DNA from: Coprinellus micaceus
Lineage: Eukaryota > Basidiomycota > Agaricomycetes > Agaricales > Psathyrellaceae
Assembly: GCA_951394405.1 (NCBI GenBank)
Contig: OX596335.1
Location: 372,001-436,000 of the forward strand
Direction: 5' to 3'
DNA: 64,000 nucleotides
Part shown: positions 10,607-22,540 of the stretch, piece by piece
Position numbering within the stretch: the first letter of the stretch is position 1
Layout: every line of letters starts with the position of its first letter
The notes under the pieces: model-generated
The model's database searches: none
Seen by the model: only the letters and a program-made list of their open reading frames with translations
Told to the model about the DNA's origin: nothing
Position numbers and translations under genes: made by a program

Positions 10607-11887
10607 ATGCGCACTCTCACTCTCATCTCTACTCTCAGCGTTATCGCTACTGGCTTGTTTGCCCAGCTCACCGATGATGCCGCCGCTCGCTGCCCCAAGC
10701 TCCCAGACGTGATCAACCCCTTGACCCTCCCCGACCCATTCACCTTCTACAACGGCCAGCCTGTCCGTACCAAGGCCGACTGGGCCTGCCGACGTACAGA
10801 AATCGCCGAGCTCCTCCAGCGCTTCGAGCTCGGGTCCCTCCCCAAGTCCAAGCCCACTGTCAAGGGCACGCTCTACGACGACGGGAACTTCGGTGTAGCC
10901 GTCACCGATGGAGGCAAGAGCATCGCGTTCAACGTGACCATCATCCTCCCCACCGCTACACCCGCTCCCACCTCTGCGCCCGTCCCTACCCCAGCTCCCA
11001 CAGAGCCTGCTCCTGAGGAGCTTGCTCCCAATCGCGGATTCGCTACTGTCCTCTACCTCTCCGTCACCACCGTCTATATGCCCCCTTTCCCTACCGACCT
11101 CGCTGTCATCCTCTACGAGCCTACGCAGGTGGCTGATCAGACCGGGACCAGTTCCCGGGGCAAGGGCCTATTCTACGACCTCTACGGCAAGGACCACCCA
11201 GCTGGAGCCATTATTGCATCTGCGTGGGGTATCTCCCGCCTCATCGATGCTTTGGAGCAGGTCCCAGAGGCCAAGATCGACACCAAGCACCTCGCCGTCA
11301 CCGGTTGCTCTCGCTACGGCAAGGCCGCCCTCACGATTGGCGCCTTCGAGGAGCGCATCGCTCTCACCATCCCCGAAGAGGGCGGTACCGGAGGCTCAGG
11401 ATGCTGGCGCATCGCCGATGCGATAAGGCGCCGGGGTATCAACATCCAGACCCCGTCCCAGATCATCACCGAGAACACCTGGTTCGGACCCGCCTTCGAC
11501 AAGTACGCGTCGAACGCCGGCGCCTTGCCTTTCGACCACCACCTCCTCACTGCCCTCATTGCACCAAGGGCGGTCTACATCCCTGAGAATGGGTACATTG
11601 ACTGGCTCGGGCCTGAATCGACCTGGGGCTGCCAGAACGCGGCGAGGACGGTGTGGAAGGCGTTAGGCATCGAGGATAGAATCGGGTTTGAACAGACAGG
11701 GGGTGCCACAGGTGGACACAGCCATTGCCTGTTCCCGACGCAACAGGCCCCTGGCCTCGTTGCGTTCGCCGAAAGGTTCTTAAAGGGCAAGAAAGTTGAT
11801 ACTTCCAAGTTCTTCCGCACTGAGGCGATTTTCCCCGAGTACAATGAGAAGGAGTGGGTCACTTGGAACACCCCCAGGCTTGCCTAA
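10607..11887 (+). CDS. Secreted glucuronoyl methylesterase, CE15 family
   Basis: A single uninterrupted frame of 426 residues. It begins with a signal peptide (MRTLTLISTLSVIATGLFAQ). The CE15 alpha/beta-hydrolase hallmarks are present: nucleophile elbow VTGCSRYGKAA with Ser235, the acid in TIPEEGGTGG (Glu258), GSGCWRIAD, LPFDHHLL, and the His-bearing GGHSHCLFP (His371 or His373). CE15 enzymes cut the ester bond between lignin alcohols and 4-O-methyl-glucuronic acid on xylan, which fits a fungus living on plant biomass. There is no cellulose-binding module. Two oddities: the gene has no intron although its neighbours are heavily spliced, and residues 116-140 form a Pro/Thr/Ala-rich stretch inside the catalytic domain where linker-like sequence is not expected. 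Third codon positions are strongly C-biased, suggesting high expression. Confidence 0.95.
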   Translation: MRTLTLISTLSVIATGLFAQLTDDAAARCPKLPDVINPLTLPDPFTFYNGQPVRTKADWACRRTEIAELLQRFELGSLPKSKPTVKGTLYDDGNFGVAVTDGGKSIAFNVTIILPTATPAPTSAPVPTPAPTEPAPEELAPNRGFATVLYLSVTTVYMPPFPTDLAVILYEPTQVADQTGTSSRGKGLFYDLYGKDHPAGAIIASAWGISRLIDALEQVPEAKIDTKHLAVTGCSRYGKAALTIGAFEERIALTIPEEGGTGGSGCWRIADAIRRRGINIQTPSQIITENTWFGPAFDKYASNAGALPFDHHLLTALIAPRAVYIPENGYIDWLGPESTWGCQNAARTVWKALGIEDRIGFEQTGGATGGHSHCLFPTQQAPGLVAFAERFLKGKKVDTSKFFRTEAIFPEYNEKEWVTWNTPRLA

Positions 11888-11972
11888 ACTCGTTAATCTT
11901 CAGTCGGACGGTTCGGGGAATGTATACTCACAAGGAAATTCGATTACATGGAATAAATATTGCTGAACTGTC

Positions 11973-13570
11973 CTACGTATCAGACCCTGTGTCAGCTGCC
12001 CTTTCGAGGTCGATGGTTTGCTGGCAAATCATAAAGAAGATGTTCTTGTAATAGCTGCTCGTTTCCTCTGCAATCCTCTCTTCCAACGTCATCCCATAAT
12101 GCTCTTTGAACGCCTTTCTGACTGCCACGAACCTCTCCTTATCCCACTGCGCGCGGACGACTCTGTACTGCAGTTCTGTATGCTTCATGCCGACTCCCTT
12201 CATCGTACCCATGATCATTTTGGCGTCTCGCCATGCGCCCCGTCCGTCTCTCTTGGCCTTGACGCCGTCGAGGATATAGAGGATCGCGTGCCCATAGTCG
12301 CTTCCCCTGCAATCGAGACCTCGGTCAGTCGGCGGGTATGTGGAGTCTGAGGGGAGACGTTACGCACTTGAGAATCTTCTTGATATCCTGTCTCAGGCTA
12401 CTACCATGACGGGTCGTGTACAGAGAGACGACAGCCGCAATATGAGGCCTCGAGCGTTTTGTGAAGGCCTCAGTGATAGCTTCGTCACGAGGCCTCCTCC
12501 GAGTGGCATCCCACAAGGCGTCAGCGTCCGCTGCAACCTGGGTGGCTTGGACGGGCAGGGCATCTGGTGGACGCTCAAGGCTCAGAGCAGAGAGGAGCAC
12601 TGGTGTCAAGCCTCTGATTACGGAGAAAATATGAAAGATAGAAGAGGCACGTACGTCTCTGAAGCTTCCTCCCAGAATATTTCTTCTTGATAGCGTCCGC
12701 TAACTCGACATTGTGTGTTTTCTTGTACTGTGCCATGAGCAGCCGTAGATCGTCCTGGTCGCTGTCGCACACAACCTCCACCAACGCAATCGCGTCGTGA
12801 CCGCCGCTTCAATAAAATCAGAACCTGGCTCACTGCTAGAAACCCATGGGGCTCACAGTCCTCCTTTAATCGACCAGTCGGCAAGCCAAATATCGTAAGC
12901 AAGGGGGCCGAGTGCGAAGCCTCGCATCGTTTCCACACTGTTAAATTGGATTGAGATCAGCCACACCGTCGGGAAGAAGAGATCAGGAGAAGGCACTTAC
13001 GCTCTCATAGCTCTGTACCCACGAGCTGCTGGATACTTCTCCAGCCAATGGAAGAGGTCCTTTCCGGTGGCGTTAATCGCATAATCGTTCAGTGCATCGC
13101 GTTGGAACGTCGTCGATGTTAGAAGGACACGGCCAACTGTCCAAAGCGGTAAGTAAGTACGTCAATACATACGCAAGCATGAAGTACTTACCTCTCAAGG
13201 GATCGGCGACATCATAAGAGGTATATTGTGCTGGCTTTTGCTCAACCGTCGCCTCTAGCTTCTCCCAGTCCACCTTCGGGTCGTACGGGGGAAACTTCAG
13301 GCTGTTCATACTAACCCGGGGGAGGTCGGGGTCGGGAATCTGAATCCCGAGGTACCAGAACTGGCCAGGAGCTCTGTAGCCCGATGGGCCGGGCTCAGCA
13401 GTATACGCAGGTGGCTCCTGATCCTCGGGTTCCTCGTCCTCGGATCGGCTCGAACGAGGTCCAGCTCCCCATGTTGGGCGAGAAAACTTGATGTCTTTGG
13501 AGCTCGACGGTTGTTGAGTGTCGCCCATGAAGTCTTGTAGGTCTGAGTGGTGGTGTGAACACGAGGGCAT
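11973..13570 (-). CDS. Annexin-family protein
   Basis: Six exons (13570-13192, 13136-13001, 12937-12857, 12806-12655, 12599-12368, 12306-11973) with 50-61 nt introns; phases close to 437 residues. A second in-frame ATG at 13528 gives 423. The first about 100 residues are Pro/Ser/Glu-rich, as in fungal annexin N-termini. Annexin repeats follow. The clearest are DAIALVEVVCDSDQDDLRLL with a YKKTHNVELADAIKKKYSG tail, RPHIAAVVSLYTTRHGSSLR with GSDYGHAILYILDG, and the last repeat KGVGMKHTELQYRVVRAQWD. Annexins bind acidic membranes in a Ca2+-dependent way. The GxGT Ca2+ loops look degenerate here (the last repeat has GVGM), so calcium binding may be weak. It is convergent with the esterase gene. 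Confidence 0.85.
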
Positions 13571-15060
13571 CTCGGTATGTGAGTAGTGAAAGGTCCGGAG
13601 ATGGGGTCGAGCTTTATTCTCGAGGTGTCGTCGAGGTCACTGTGCTGGGAAAGTGTGGGGAGGATTAGGTCGACCGGAGAGCTACCTTTATATTGTCGAG
13701 GGACTGATTGATTGGAGATGTCCTGTCAAGATCGCGGTACACCACGGGCGCTTTGCATTGAGAATTAAAAGGCAGTGACGAGCGATGGTGTAGCGAATCG
13801 CCCAATGACCTGAGTTGGGGGACCAGAGAATTTCCATAGAACACATCGCCATGTCCAAGGATAGAGATGGTGAATAGCGCACCCTCCGAGGTAACCGCCA
13901 ATCTGTGCTATTTATGAGATGGGGGCCCCTTGCTTGATATCAATCTGCGTTCGAAAACGTCATCGTGGACAGAAAAAGCAGGGTGCATCGGACATGGCTC
14001 GGGCATGGCTGTGATAGACCTTTTCGAGGCCGGATCCAGTCAGTCAGATGATACAAAAACCTGAACTGGCCCATCCACAGACCTCACTTTCGCCGCAGCA
14101 ACTCTGTTGTCGCTGAACCGGTGAAGAGGCGATTGCCAGCACATCGACCCATAATGTCATTTCTTTCTGCACTAGTCTGGCTGTGCCCTCTTCTTTAGCT
14201 GTGTAGGACACTCATATGATTGGCGCTAAGGGAAATCTGTGCAGGGAGATGCGGAGAGCATGATGGGAGGAAGGAAGGAAGAAGCAGGGGCGGTGCAGTG
14301 GCACGGGCGCTTATTTGGCTGCCATGCTCGTATTTGCTCATTGATGGGACCTCTGTCTCCCATCCCTCATCGGGCTGGATTAGAGCAAGGTGTAGCATGT
14401 CTACCATATCTATACTCATTCAAGGCTGCTGAGAGTCGACAATAGATGCCACGAAAGGTTGGAATTCGGTTTTCCTCCCTCGGATGCATGATTTGCAATG
14501 CAATCATCATGAAATTCGATCTACGAACGGGTTGAATACAAGAGCGAATTTTATAACGAGGAACACGATAAGTGGCATATCAATAGCAGTCTGCAATGAT
14601 GCGAGTGTTGTGTTGTACAATGTGGGGGGGATTAGGAGGATAGGAGGGAGAGCGATTGAGGAACAAAGCGACAACAGCACGACAACATTCGACAGCAATA
14701 GATAGAGCAAATGAGATGGTAAGAGGAAAACGAAACGAACCCAAAGGACCAAATTCGAGGCAAGGTAGAAGTGTATGAAGAGGTATAGAACTAAAGAGGT
14801 AGCGATTCGTAAGATTCGTGTACAATGTAGCGAATTCGTTATTGTGGAATGTCAGATCATCGAGCGTGAAGACGTCAGGCGTGGATATTGTCATCAAGAA
14901 ACGTCACAGGGGCGCGTCAGCGCGCACTTGAGTGTAGGGGTCGTGGAGAATATGTGAAGAATAGGGCTAAGCCTCGAAGACAGAAACATGGGAACCGAGG
15001 GAGTGGAGCATAGGGGCATACGCATAACGTGTGGATGGTGACCGGTGACTCCTGGCATGC
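13571..15060. other. Intergenic region, no gene seen
   Basis: About 1.5 kb between the 5' end of the annexin gene and the 3' end of the large minus-strand gene. The left part should hold the annexin promoter. The right part (about 14470-14940) is A/G-rich on the plus strand and probably contains the 3' untranslated region of the large gene. No conserved frame, tRNA or repeat was recognised. Confidence 0.5.
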
Positions 15061-18000
15061 TTACACGCGGATGGGTCGGGCCTGCGAAGCAGGGGTGCGA
15101 CTATTGCGGGGACGAGGGCGGTTCAACCTCAATCCATCACCGGGACTGTTGAGGGACTGGTCAGAATATGCTGAACGAATGAAGGGAGGCCACGCACGTC
15201 ATTACTATTGAACCTTCTCCAACAACGTTCTCCTTCTTATCACTGCTCGACTTCGGACCATTACTCCTCTTCGACCAACCAAGAGCGCTTCTCCTCGCAG
15301 CGGAGGGTACGCGGGCCCTGATGGTTCCACTACCCAAGGCTGCCTTGGCCGCGGCGCTGGGCCTCTGGGCGGAGTCCTCGATGTTGTTGTCCTTCATCAC
15401 GAAGAGCGAAGTCGGCTTGGGCGCCTCGGGAGGGGGTGCCAGGGTGTTGAGCTTCTTCTCCTTCAGTACGGGAGTAGGCGCGCTTGCCTGCGTCTTCGTC
15501 GTCGCGGTAGTCGGGGCCGGGGGCTTGGCCTGGGGAGGACGTTCGAAGGGCGAAGATGTCAATGAGGTCTTGAAAGTGCGGGCGGCCGGGTAGGGAGAAG
15601 GTCGGGAATTTTTGCGAGATCGCATGCGGCGGAGTTCAGCCGGGAGAGGTCCAAACGCGCGAAGAGATTGCTCTAGCATTGCTTTCATAGCTTCAGGTTG
15701 ACGAGGGGGCTCGAAAGCTGTAAACGCGTTAGAATGAAAGATCGGGAGAAGGACGTCACTGAACTCACTTTGAAGCGCGTAGAGCGAAAACGGAGTATCA
15801 GTCCAAGTCTTCTGGCTTTCCTGGACGGTTGTGTGAGCCTCGTCCTTGAGGTGATAGAACTTCCTCAAAGCAACGATGCCACGCTCATCGTCCCACGTGC
15901 TCGGGTCGTCAGCGTTGTAGATCGACTCGGTGTCGGAGCCTACGACGTAGACGGCGGTCGAATCTTCGACGGTAGGTTGGAGTTGATCTGTGGCCGATCC
16001 AAACATGGACTGCGCAGGGGACGAAGACGAAGACCAGGTGGCGTCTTCCTCATCAATAGTCTCGTATACTGAAGAGCGAGTGATCTGCGCCCTGGAATAC
16101 CTGCGGCGATGACTGTGACCGATGCTCTGAGCTCGAGCCCGAGCCGACGCGAGGGTCGATGAAGGTTGAGACACGTTGGAGAGCGACGCACTCATCTCGG
16201 CCATGTCGATGCTCGAGAAGGAGCCACCAGAAACCGATGCGCCATCTGACGGCGACAGAGGAGGCGTATCTCTCCCAGAACTCTCGGAAGTGCAAGTGCT
16301 CGAGCGAGACCGGGATATGGGCTTGGGACGAGAGAACACCGGCGCGGCTTGGACTACGCAGAAGGGTCAGAAACGACACCAAATAAACAACAATGCAGCA
16401 CACTTACAAGAGACACTGCGATCCTCTCCTGATGCAACGAGAACACTTTCTTCCAGGCTCTGCCTTGCGAGGAGACCATGCTGGGCACTGATCATGCGGT
16501 TGTCACCGAAGTGGGTCGAAGCAGTGGAAACGATGGATGACTTGGGTTCCACGGTCTTCGGTTTAGCAGGGGACGGTACAACAGCCCTCGCTTGCTTCTC
16601 TGCCTGCTTCATCTCCTGGAGGACAGCTCGAGCAGTCCGGCGGTGGGTGGCCCGCTTTTCCATACGAACGCAAGGCGAAGCAGCGATCATCGACACAACG
16701 GAGCGCCTACGGACGTGGCCGCCTCCGATCATCTATTGAAGGGGTGAGAAAAGCAACGTTTCGAAGATGAACGTACTTACACTGATCATGGTATCGTCGT
16801 CTCTCACAGGACTGTTAGGATCACCCATACTACTCATCATCGACAGAGGTCGGAATTGGTGGGGAGGCATGTAGGAGTCATCGTCGTTGCCGAAGAGAGA
16901 CGCCGAGTCCGCCGAGGACCTGTTTCGAGTCTGGTCGAAGAGCGAGTCCGAAATCGATGATGGACGCTCCTCGTCCTCGTACTCCTCTTCTGCGATGCTG
17001 TCTCTTTGAGGATGGAACCGATAGTTACGACCATCGTCGGCGTCGATGATCGAGTCGTAGTAGTCGAAAGAACCGAACGAGGTGCGATTGGGGCCGTAAT
17101 CCGTCGAGAGGAAGTCTCCTGAAATGTTGTGTTCAGGCGATCGAGGGATGGCTGCAAGCGGCGCCGCCGTATCGAACATTTTGTCTCCAAGTCCTGGTCG
17201 GGCCGTGGGTCTCATTGGTGAGAAGTCACTGTAGAGCGAATCTACCGATACCTCACGACGATGCCTTGCTAGGATCGCACGAGCACCAACCCCGCCATGA
17301 GCGTAGTTGAGGGCAACTGAGCTTGCACTGGTGACTGAGCTCGAGCGGCGGTGGTGACCGAAGCCCCTGTTGTACATGCTGACAGGCGGCATACCGGAAA
17401 TGGATGAAACCGAGAAGTTCGACGAACGGCGACGATGTGCTCGAGCAGTGGAGGCAGGGACACCACAGTAGAAGCTACTGGCATCGCTATCGACTCGCCG
17501 CCTCAGAACAGGGCGGTTGTTGATGAACGAGAACGTATCTTCGACCTGAGTGGACATATCAAAGGACTCGTCGTACATCTGGCTTCCATTGGACGTTTGG
17601 GTCATATCTTCCTCGTGAGACCGTTCCTGAAGGCTGGGCATATGGGAGGGGGGTGCGACCCCGTAGTCGAAAGGATCAGTAGCACCATCCCTAATGACTC
17701 GGCCGTAGGAAGAGACGGAGGCGATGCTGAACACGGAGTCCCGGGCAGCGCGATGGCCATGAGAGCGAGCAGTGGGTATAGTAGTCCCGGGGTAGAAGTT
17801 GGGTCGTTGGTCGTTGAACTCGAAACCTCTCCTAACCTCGTCGTAACAATCCATCCCAGCGAAGCTAATACCAGACGAAGGTCGGGTGAGAGGGATGAAG
17901 TTTGAGAACCTTCTCGAGACCCTGGGATCCAATGATGCCTCAGAAATAGTCCTCTCGCGTGGCTGATGGTGGTTGTTGGGATTCTCTGCGACGCCTGACA

Positions 18001-21000
18001 TAGTCTCCACGATGAGGGATTTGAGACCTGAATCCTCGTAATCATCGAGCATCGACGAGGAGAAAGATACCTCGCGAACATGCGACGGGGGCGGGATAAC
18101 GTCGGACAGGGTAAGCGGCTTGCAATGAGACGAGTCGGGGGAATCCTCCATGCTCATATCGCCGAAAAGGCTATCGTTGCCCGGCGACTCGGGGATCCTG
18201 GCGGAGGTTGGGCTCGTTGACGACAGCCCGCCGAACTTGAATGATCGGTTGAGTTGACCGTCGGAGTGATCTGATCTGCGTGAGACGGAAGACAATGACG
18301 AGGACTTCGATCTCAAGCTGCTCGTGGTGCCGGCAGTGCTAGGGGACACCGATGTGATGGCGAGGCTGGGCTGCTTCATGTCCATGCTACCAGAGGGGGG
18401 GTCGCTCATCCTGAACTGAGGAGACGACCACTTCTTGCTGCCCTCGCTCGTCTTGCTCGACCGCGAATCGCCGAAGAACGCCGGGGCGTGCGACTCTACG
18501 AACTGTGACTCGCCGGTGTGCACTTCCCTCCCAACTCCAATGGACAACTCCGAATCATCCTCCGATACAAACGATGAATCTGCTTCTACCGGGGGAGCGA
18601 CGGAACGCCTCAAATAGTCGGGAAGAGGGGGAACGGGAGGAACGTCGAGCGTAACACCAAAGTCCGCCCGCAGGTCGATTTTGGCGGGGGTCTTGAAAGC
18701 CTTCTCGAGCTGTTCGACGAAGCTCCTGCGGTCTGAATCACCCGTCTCCGTGAGCTTGGCAAGTTCCTCGGTGAAATTGAAGGACCTCTTCGTATTATTC
18801 TCGTCCGATGCTGTGAAGCAATCGTCTTCGATGTCCGCGTCTAGAGCAGCCGTGTCAGTGATGAGTTGAGCCCTGAACACGGGGAGCAGGTGAGCTTGTT
18901 GAATCTCGGCCTCCGACATGTTGACCTCCGTCGAGCAAGAGAATCTGGCCAACGCCGCGGGATCGAATGGCGAAATGGAGCGAGAGCGGGGGGCCATAAT
19001 GTCCATCGTCATATCGTCCTCGTCGAAATGCTGCAGCCGTCCGGTGAAAGAAGAATCGTCTCTATACTCCTCGTCGTCACTCTGGTCGTCCTCCACGTCA
19101 ACACCCTGATACGTGATGGTGTCCCCCTCGTCCTTCTTGAGAATGTGCCTCAACTCTTCGGGTACGTCGGAGTCGGGATCGCTCTCGTCGAGCTCAACCT
19201 GGTACGCGCTGACAACTGACCCACCCATTGTCCCAGACATGCCCAGCATCCTCCTCGCTTCGCGGCTCATGGGAACACCCCTCTCTACGGACATCTTACG
19301 GCTCGACGCTGACGAAGCGGTCGACATCTTTGATCCGCGGCCGATCGTCTTCGCTACGGTAGGCTTATTTGTCGCCAGGGACCCGAAGGTACGCTCGGAA
19401 GGTCCTTTGCTGGCCTTGTTCGCGCGGAGGGTGCGATACCTATCTTCGTCCTCGCTTGAATCATCGAAGGTATCCTTGACGCGCTCGGGGGGTGGAGTGA
19501 CCTTGGGCTTGGCCTTGACAACGTTCGCTTGCCTCTTGGATGGGGGAGGCTGCAAGGGCTCGAAGACCGGTGCAGGGTCAGGCTCGCGGATGGGAGTCAT
19601 ACTCCGCTTGTGTGTCTTGACGAACGACGCCGGAGGGGGCGATGGGAGTTGCTGAGCTAGCTTGGAAGTAGCGGCTGAAGAGACCTTAGGGGAGACAACG
19701 GGCTTCAACTTCGCGCGCAACTCCGCCAATGAGGTTTTCTCAGGTAGGGGCCATGATGGGATAGCTTTGCCGAACATTGTCTCTGAGAAGGAGGGCTTGC
19801 CACGAATTGTAGGATGTCCACTGTTGACGGCTCTGGTCTGACCGTACGGGCGTAAGCTGGAAATGGAGGCAGCACTGGCACGCACACCAATACCCCGAAC
19901 ACCACGACTGGTGCCGACGATATCCTTCTTCTTGAGAGGGCTGCCGTCGTACTCGGTCGAACGAGACATCGAGATGGACGGCTCGCTCCCGAACGGTGAC
20001 ACAGGCTTCAAAGGAGTCATGTCGGGAGTCGCGGGAGTTGCCTCGAGGTCCAAGTTGTTGATGAGCTGAGCCAAGTCGTTGGTGGCTGCAGAGAGTATCG
20101 AAAGAACACCTAGAAAAATAGTGAGATGCCGACCCCTTCAGCACTGAAGAAGCATAGATACTGACCGTCTTCACCCTCATGCACAGGCATAGGCCTCGAT
20201 TTCCCAAGAAGCTGCTCACTCAACGGCCTCGCTCGTGGCTTCTTCATAGGCGTAGCCACAACCTCCACAACCTCTACGCTCTCCTCCTCACCCTCACTCT
20301 CCTCCATAATCGGCTCATTCAAATCTTCCCCATGCCCATCTGCCGTAGCCTCCTCGATCGTCACGATTGGGTACCTCCTGACTTCAGGCTCAGGCTGCGT
20401 AGGTTTCGAAACGCCCATGACCTCCGGGAAGATATCGCTGATACCGGTCCTCCTCCTCCCCTCAGAACTCCTCTTGCTGTCCCTACTCGTCTTCTTCCCA
20501 TGCTTCTTGACAGAGTCACGTTTCGTCAAAACCTCCTTCTCCCTCTCGGCCTTGGCTCGTTGAATCCCCTCCTCGTCCCACCGGATGGAAGCACCGCTCG
20601 AGCAACGGTCGGCGGAGCTCCGCGACCTAGTTGAGTTCCCGGAGATGGTAGAGGTTATCGAGTTCGGACGCAGAGACGACGCGGTAGACTGAATAGAAGT
20701 TCGGCGACGGCCTTCTGGGGCGACAACAGACTCGACGGAGAGGCGCTGAGCGGTGATAGTCCCAGCGCTGTCGGTCCCTGTGCCATTCGACGATGCTGAG
20801 GAAAGCACCGAGTTGACAGTACCGAAGCGATGGGGAATGGGAGGAACCGGGGGAACCGGAGATGGTGCAGCGCCGAAGATGCTCGAAGCGGTCGAGCCGG
20901 AACGCATACGAGGCAGACGCATGGAGGAAGGAAGCCCAAGTCCAAGGATACTGTGTTTTCTGCTAACTGACCCAGCCTTCCCATCGGATAAAGGGCCTGA

Positions 21001-22540
21001 ACTCAACGCTCCCGCTTCGAAACTACTCCCCGAGAACCTCCTCACAGTATCATCTTTCTCTTTCTCCTTCTTCGAGACCCTCCTCGACTTCTTCTCTTCC
21101 CCACCCTCCTTCGGTTTCTTCTTATCCTTGACTGTCTTCTCCTTCTCCCTCTTTGGCATCTCCTCGGCTTTGCCCTGAGCCCAACTCCCAATCCTTGCGA
21201 ATGACTTGACACTGCGCATGGCACGAAGGGCGATCGAGCCCTGGTTAGATGCATTCGTCGATGCTGGAACCTCGAGACCTCCAGTTTGACTGCCGGGACC
21301 AGAGAAAAGGCCGCCGAACGTAGGCGTAGCTGAACGGGAGTAAGTCATCTGAGGCGGCGTCGCGATGCGCTCCATCTTTCGGGGTTGGGTCTGAGGGTGC
21401 AGCTGCGGGTTAGAGAGCATGTCACCGTGAGAGCCTCTGCGCATGGTGGGAGGGGGAGAGGATGCCTTCGACGGCTCTCGAATGGTGGGTGCCTCAGAGG
21501 CGAGGACGTTGTTCGACTTCCGTTTGCTCAGGCCGAGGAGAATACCAGCATCCAGGGAGTTGAAACGGCTACGGGACTGTTCGTTTTGCACGTTGACGCC
21601 CTTGAATGGATCGGGAGCTATATTGAAGATTAACACCGCAACAATACAATCCAAGGAACCTAGCACTTACTTTGGGATCGTGGAGGCGGAACAGGAGCTA
21701 TAGTCGATACACTTGAGCACAGTGGAAACGGACGTGGGGAAGAAGGTGCAACGTACAGCTCGCTCGACCCCTCGCAGAATTCTCTTTTTCCTTCACCTTC
21801 TTCTCGTCCTTGGAATCCTTCCTACCCCTTCCAATACTCCACCATTTTTTCTCCTCATCCACCTTCACCTTCAACATCCCTCCTCCCTCTTTCTCCTTCT
21901 CCTTCTTCGAAGCAACATTGCTACTCGAGTCGTTCGTGACCTCACCCAACACACCCCTACCCGAAGGCTCATTCACATTCGTCGGTCCCCAACCCATGTC
22001 ATCCAACGCCGCCCTCGACTTCTGCTTCTTCACTACCATGATGTCGCTCATATCAGGGTCGGCAGATGGATCCACGTAGATCTCGAAACCTCCCTTCAAC
22101 CTCGCCGATCCCACAAGGGAGCCTTCTTGAGAACCGTTTCCAGCCGCCACTCGCCGTACGACATCAGAGAAATCGTTTCCTCGCGCGTTCTCCTTGAAGG
22201 GGAGAGCGTTACCAAGCGAGCCTAGAAGCCTGCGTTTCGACTTCTTCGGCACCAGGCGGGTAGCGCTGGAAGACGCTTCGGCGAGGGCGTTCGTGCTCTT
22301 TTTAGGGAGGAGTCTCGAGGAATGGTGCTTGAGCGGCGGAACGGGGGGTGGTGGGGGCATGGAATCCCACGGGGTGGGACTTGACGACCTGACGGGGTCG
22401 TCGAAGACCCGGATTGTAGAATTGGGGTCTGACGAGCCAACAGCTGATGGGATGGCTGAGATGAGTCGAATGGAGGGCATTCGAGGGTCGGAGTGTGCGA
22501 GGTGGGATGGGGGTGTTTGTGTGTGATTCCTGAGAGGCAT
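15061..22540 (-). CDS. Very large Ser-rich disordered protein (2368 aa)
   Basis: Eight exons: 22540-21757, 21697-21671 (27-nt microexon), 21617-20166, 20109-16781, 16732-16408, 16353-15769, 15717-15198 and 15145-15061. Seven introns of 48-59 nt; phases sum to 2368 residues. The 51-nt intron 15718-15768 is in frame without a stop, so retention is possible. The last intron moves the stop to 15061, giving a basic tail rich in Arg and Pro that looks coding. Most of the protein is low-complexity Ser/Pro/Arg/Asp with many SP, RRSS and DSD motifs, typical of heavily phosphorylated disordered scaffolds. More conserved-looking islands are SREARRMLGMSGT (mid-protein) and the helical region ALRKFYHLKDEAHTTVQESQ near the C-terminus, followed by TPFSLYALQ. 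I know no function; a cortical or cytoskeletal scaffold would be a guess. Confidence 0.8.
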
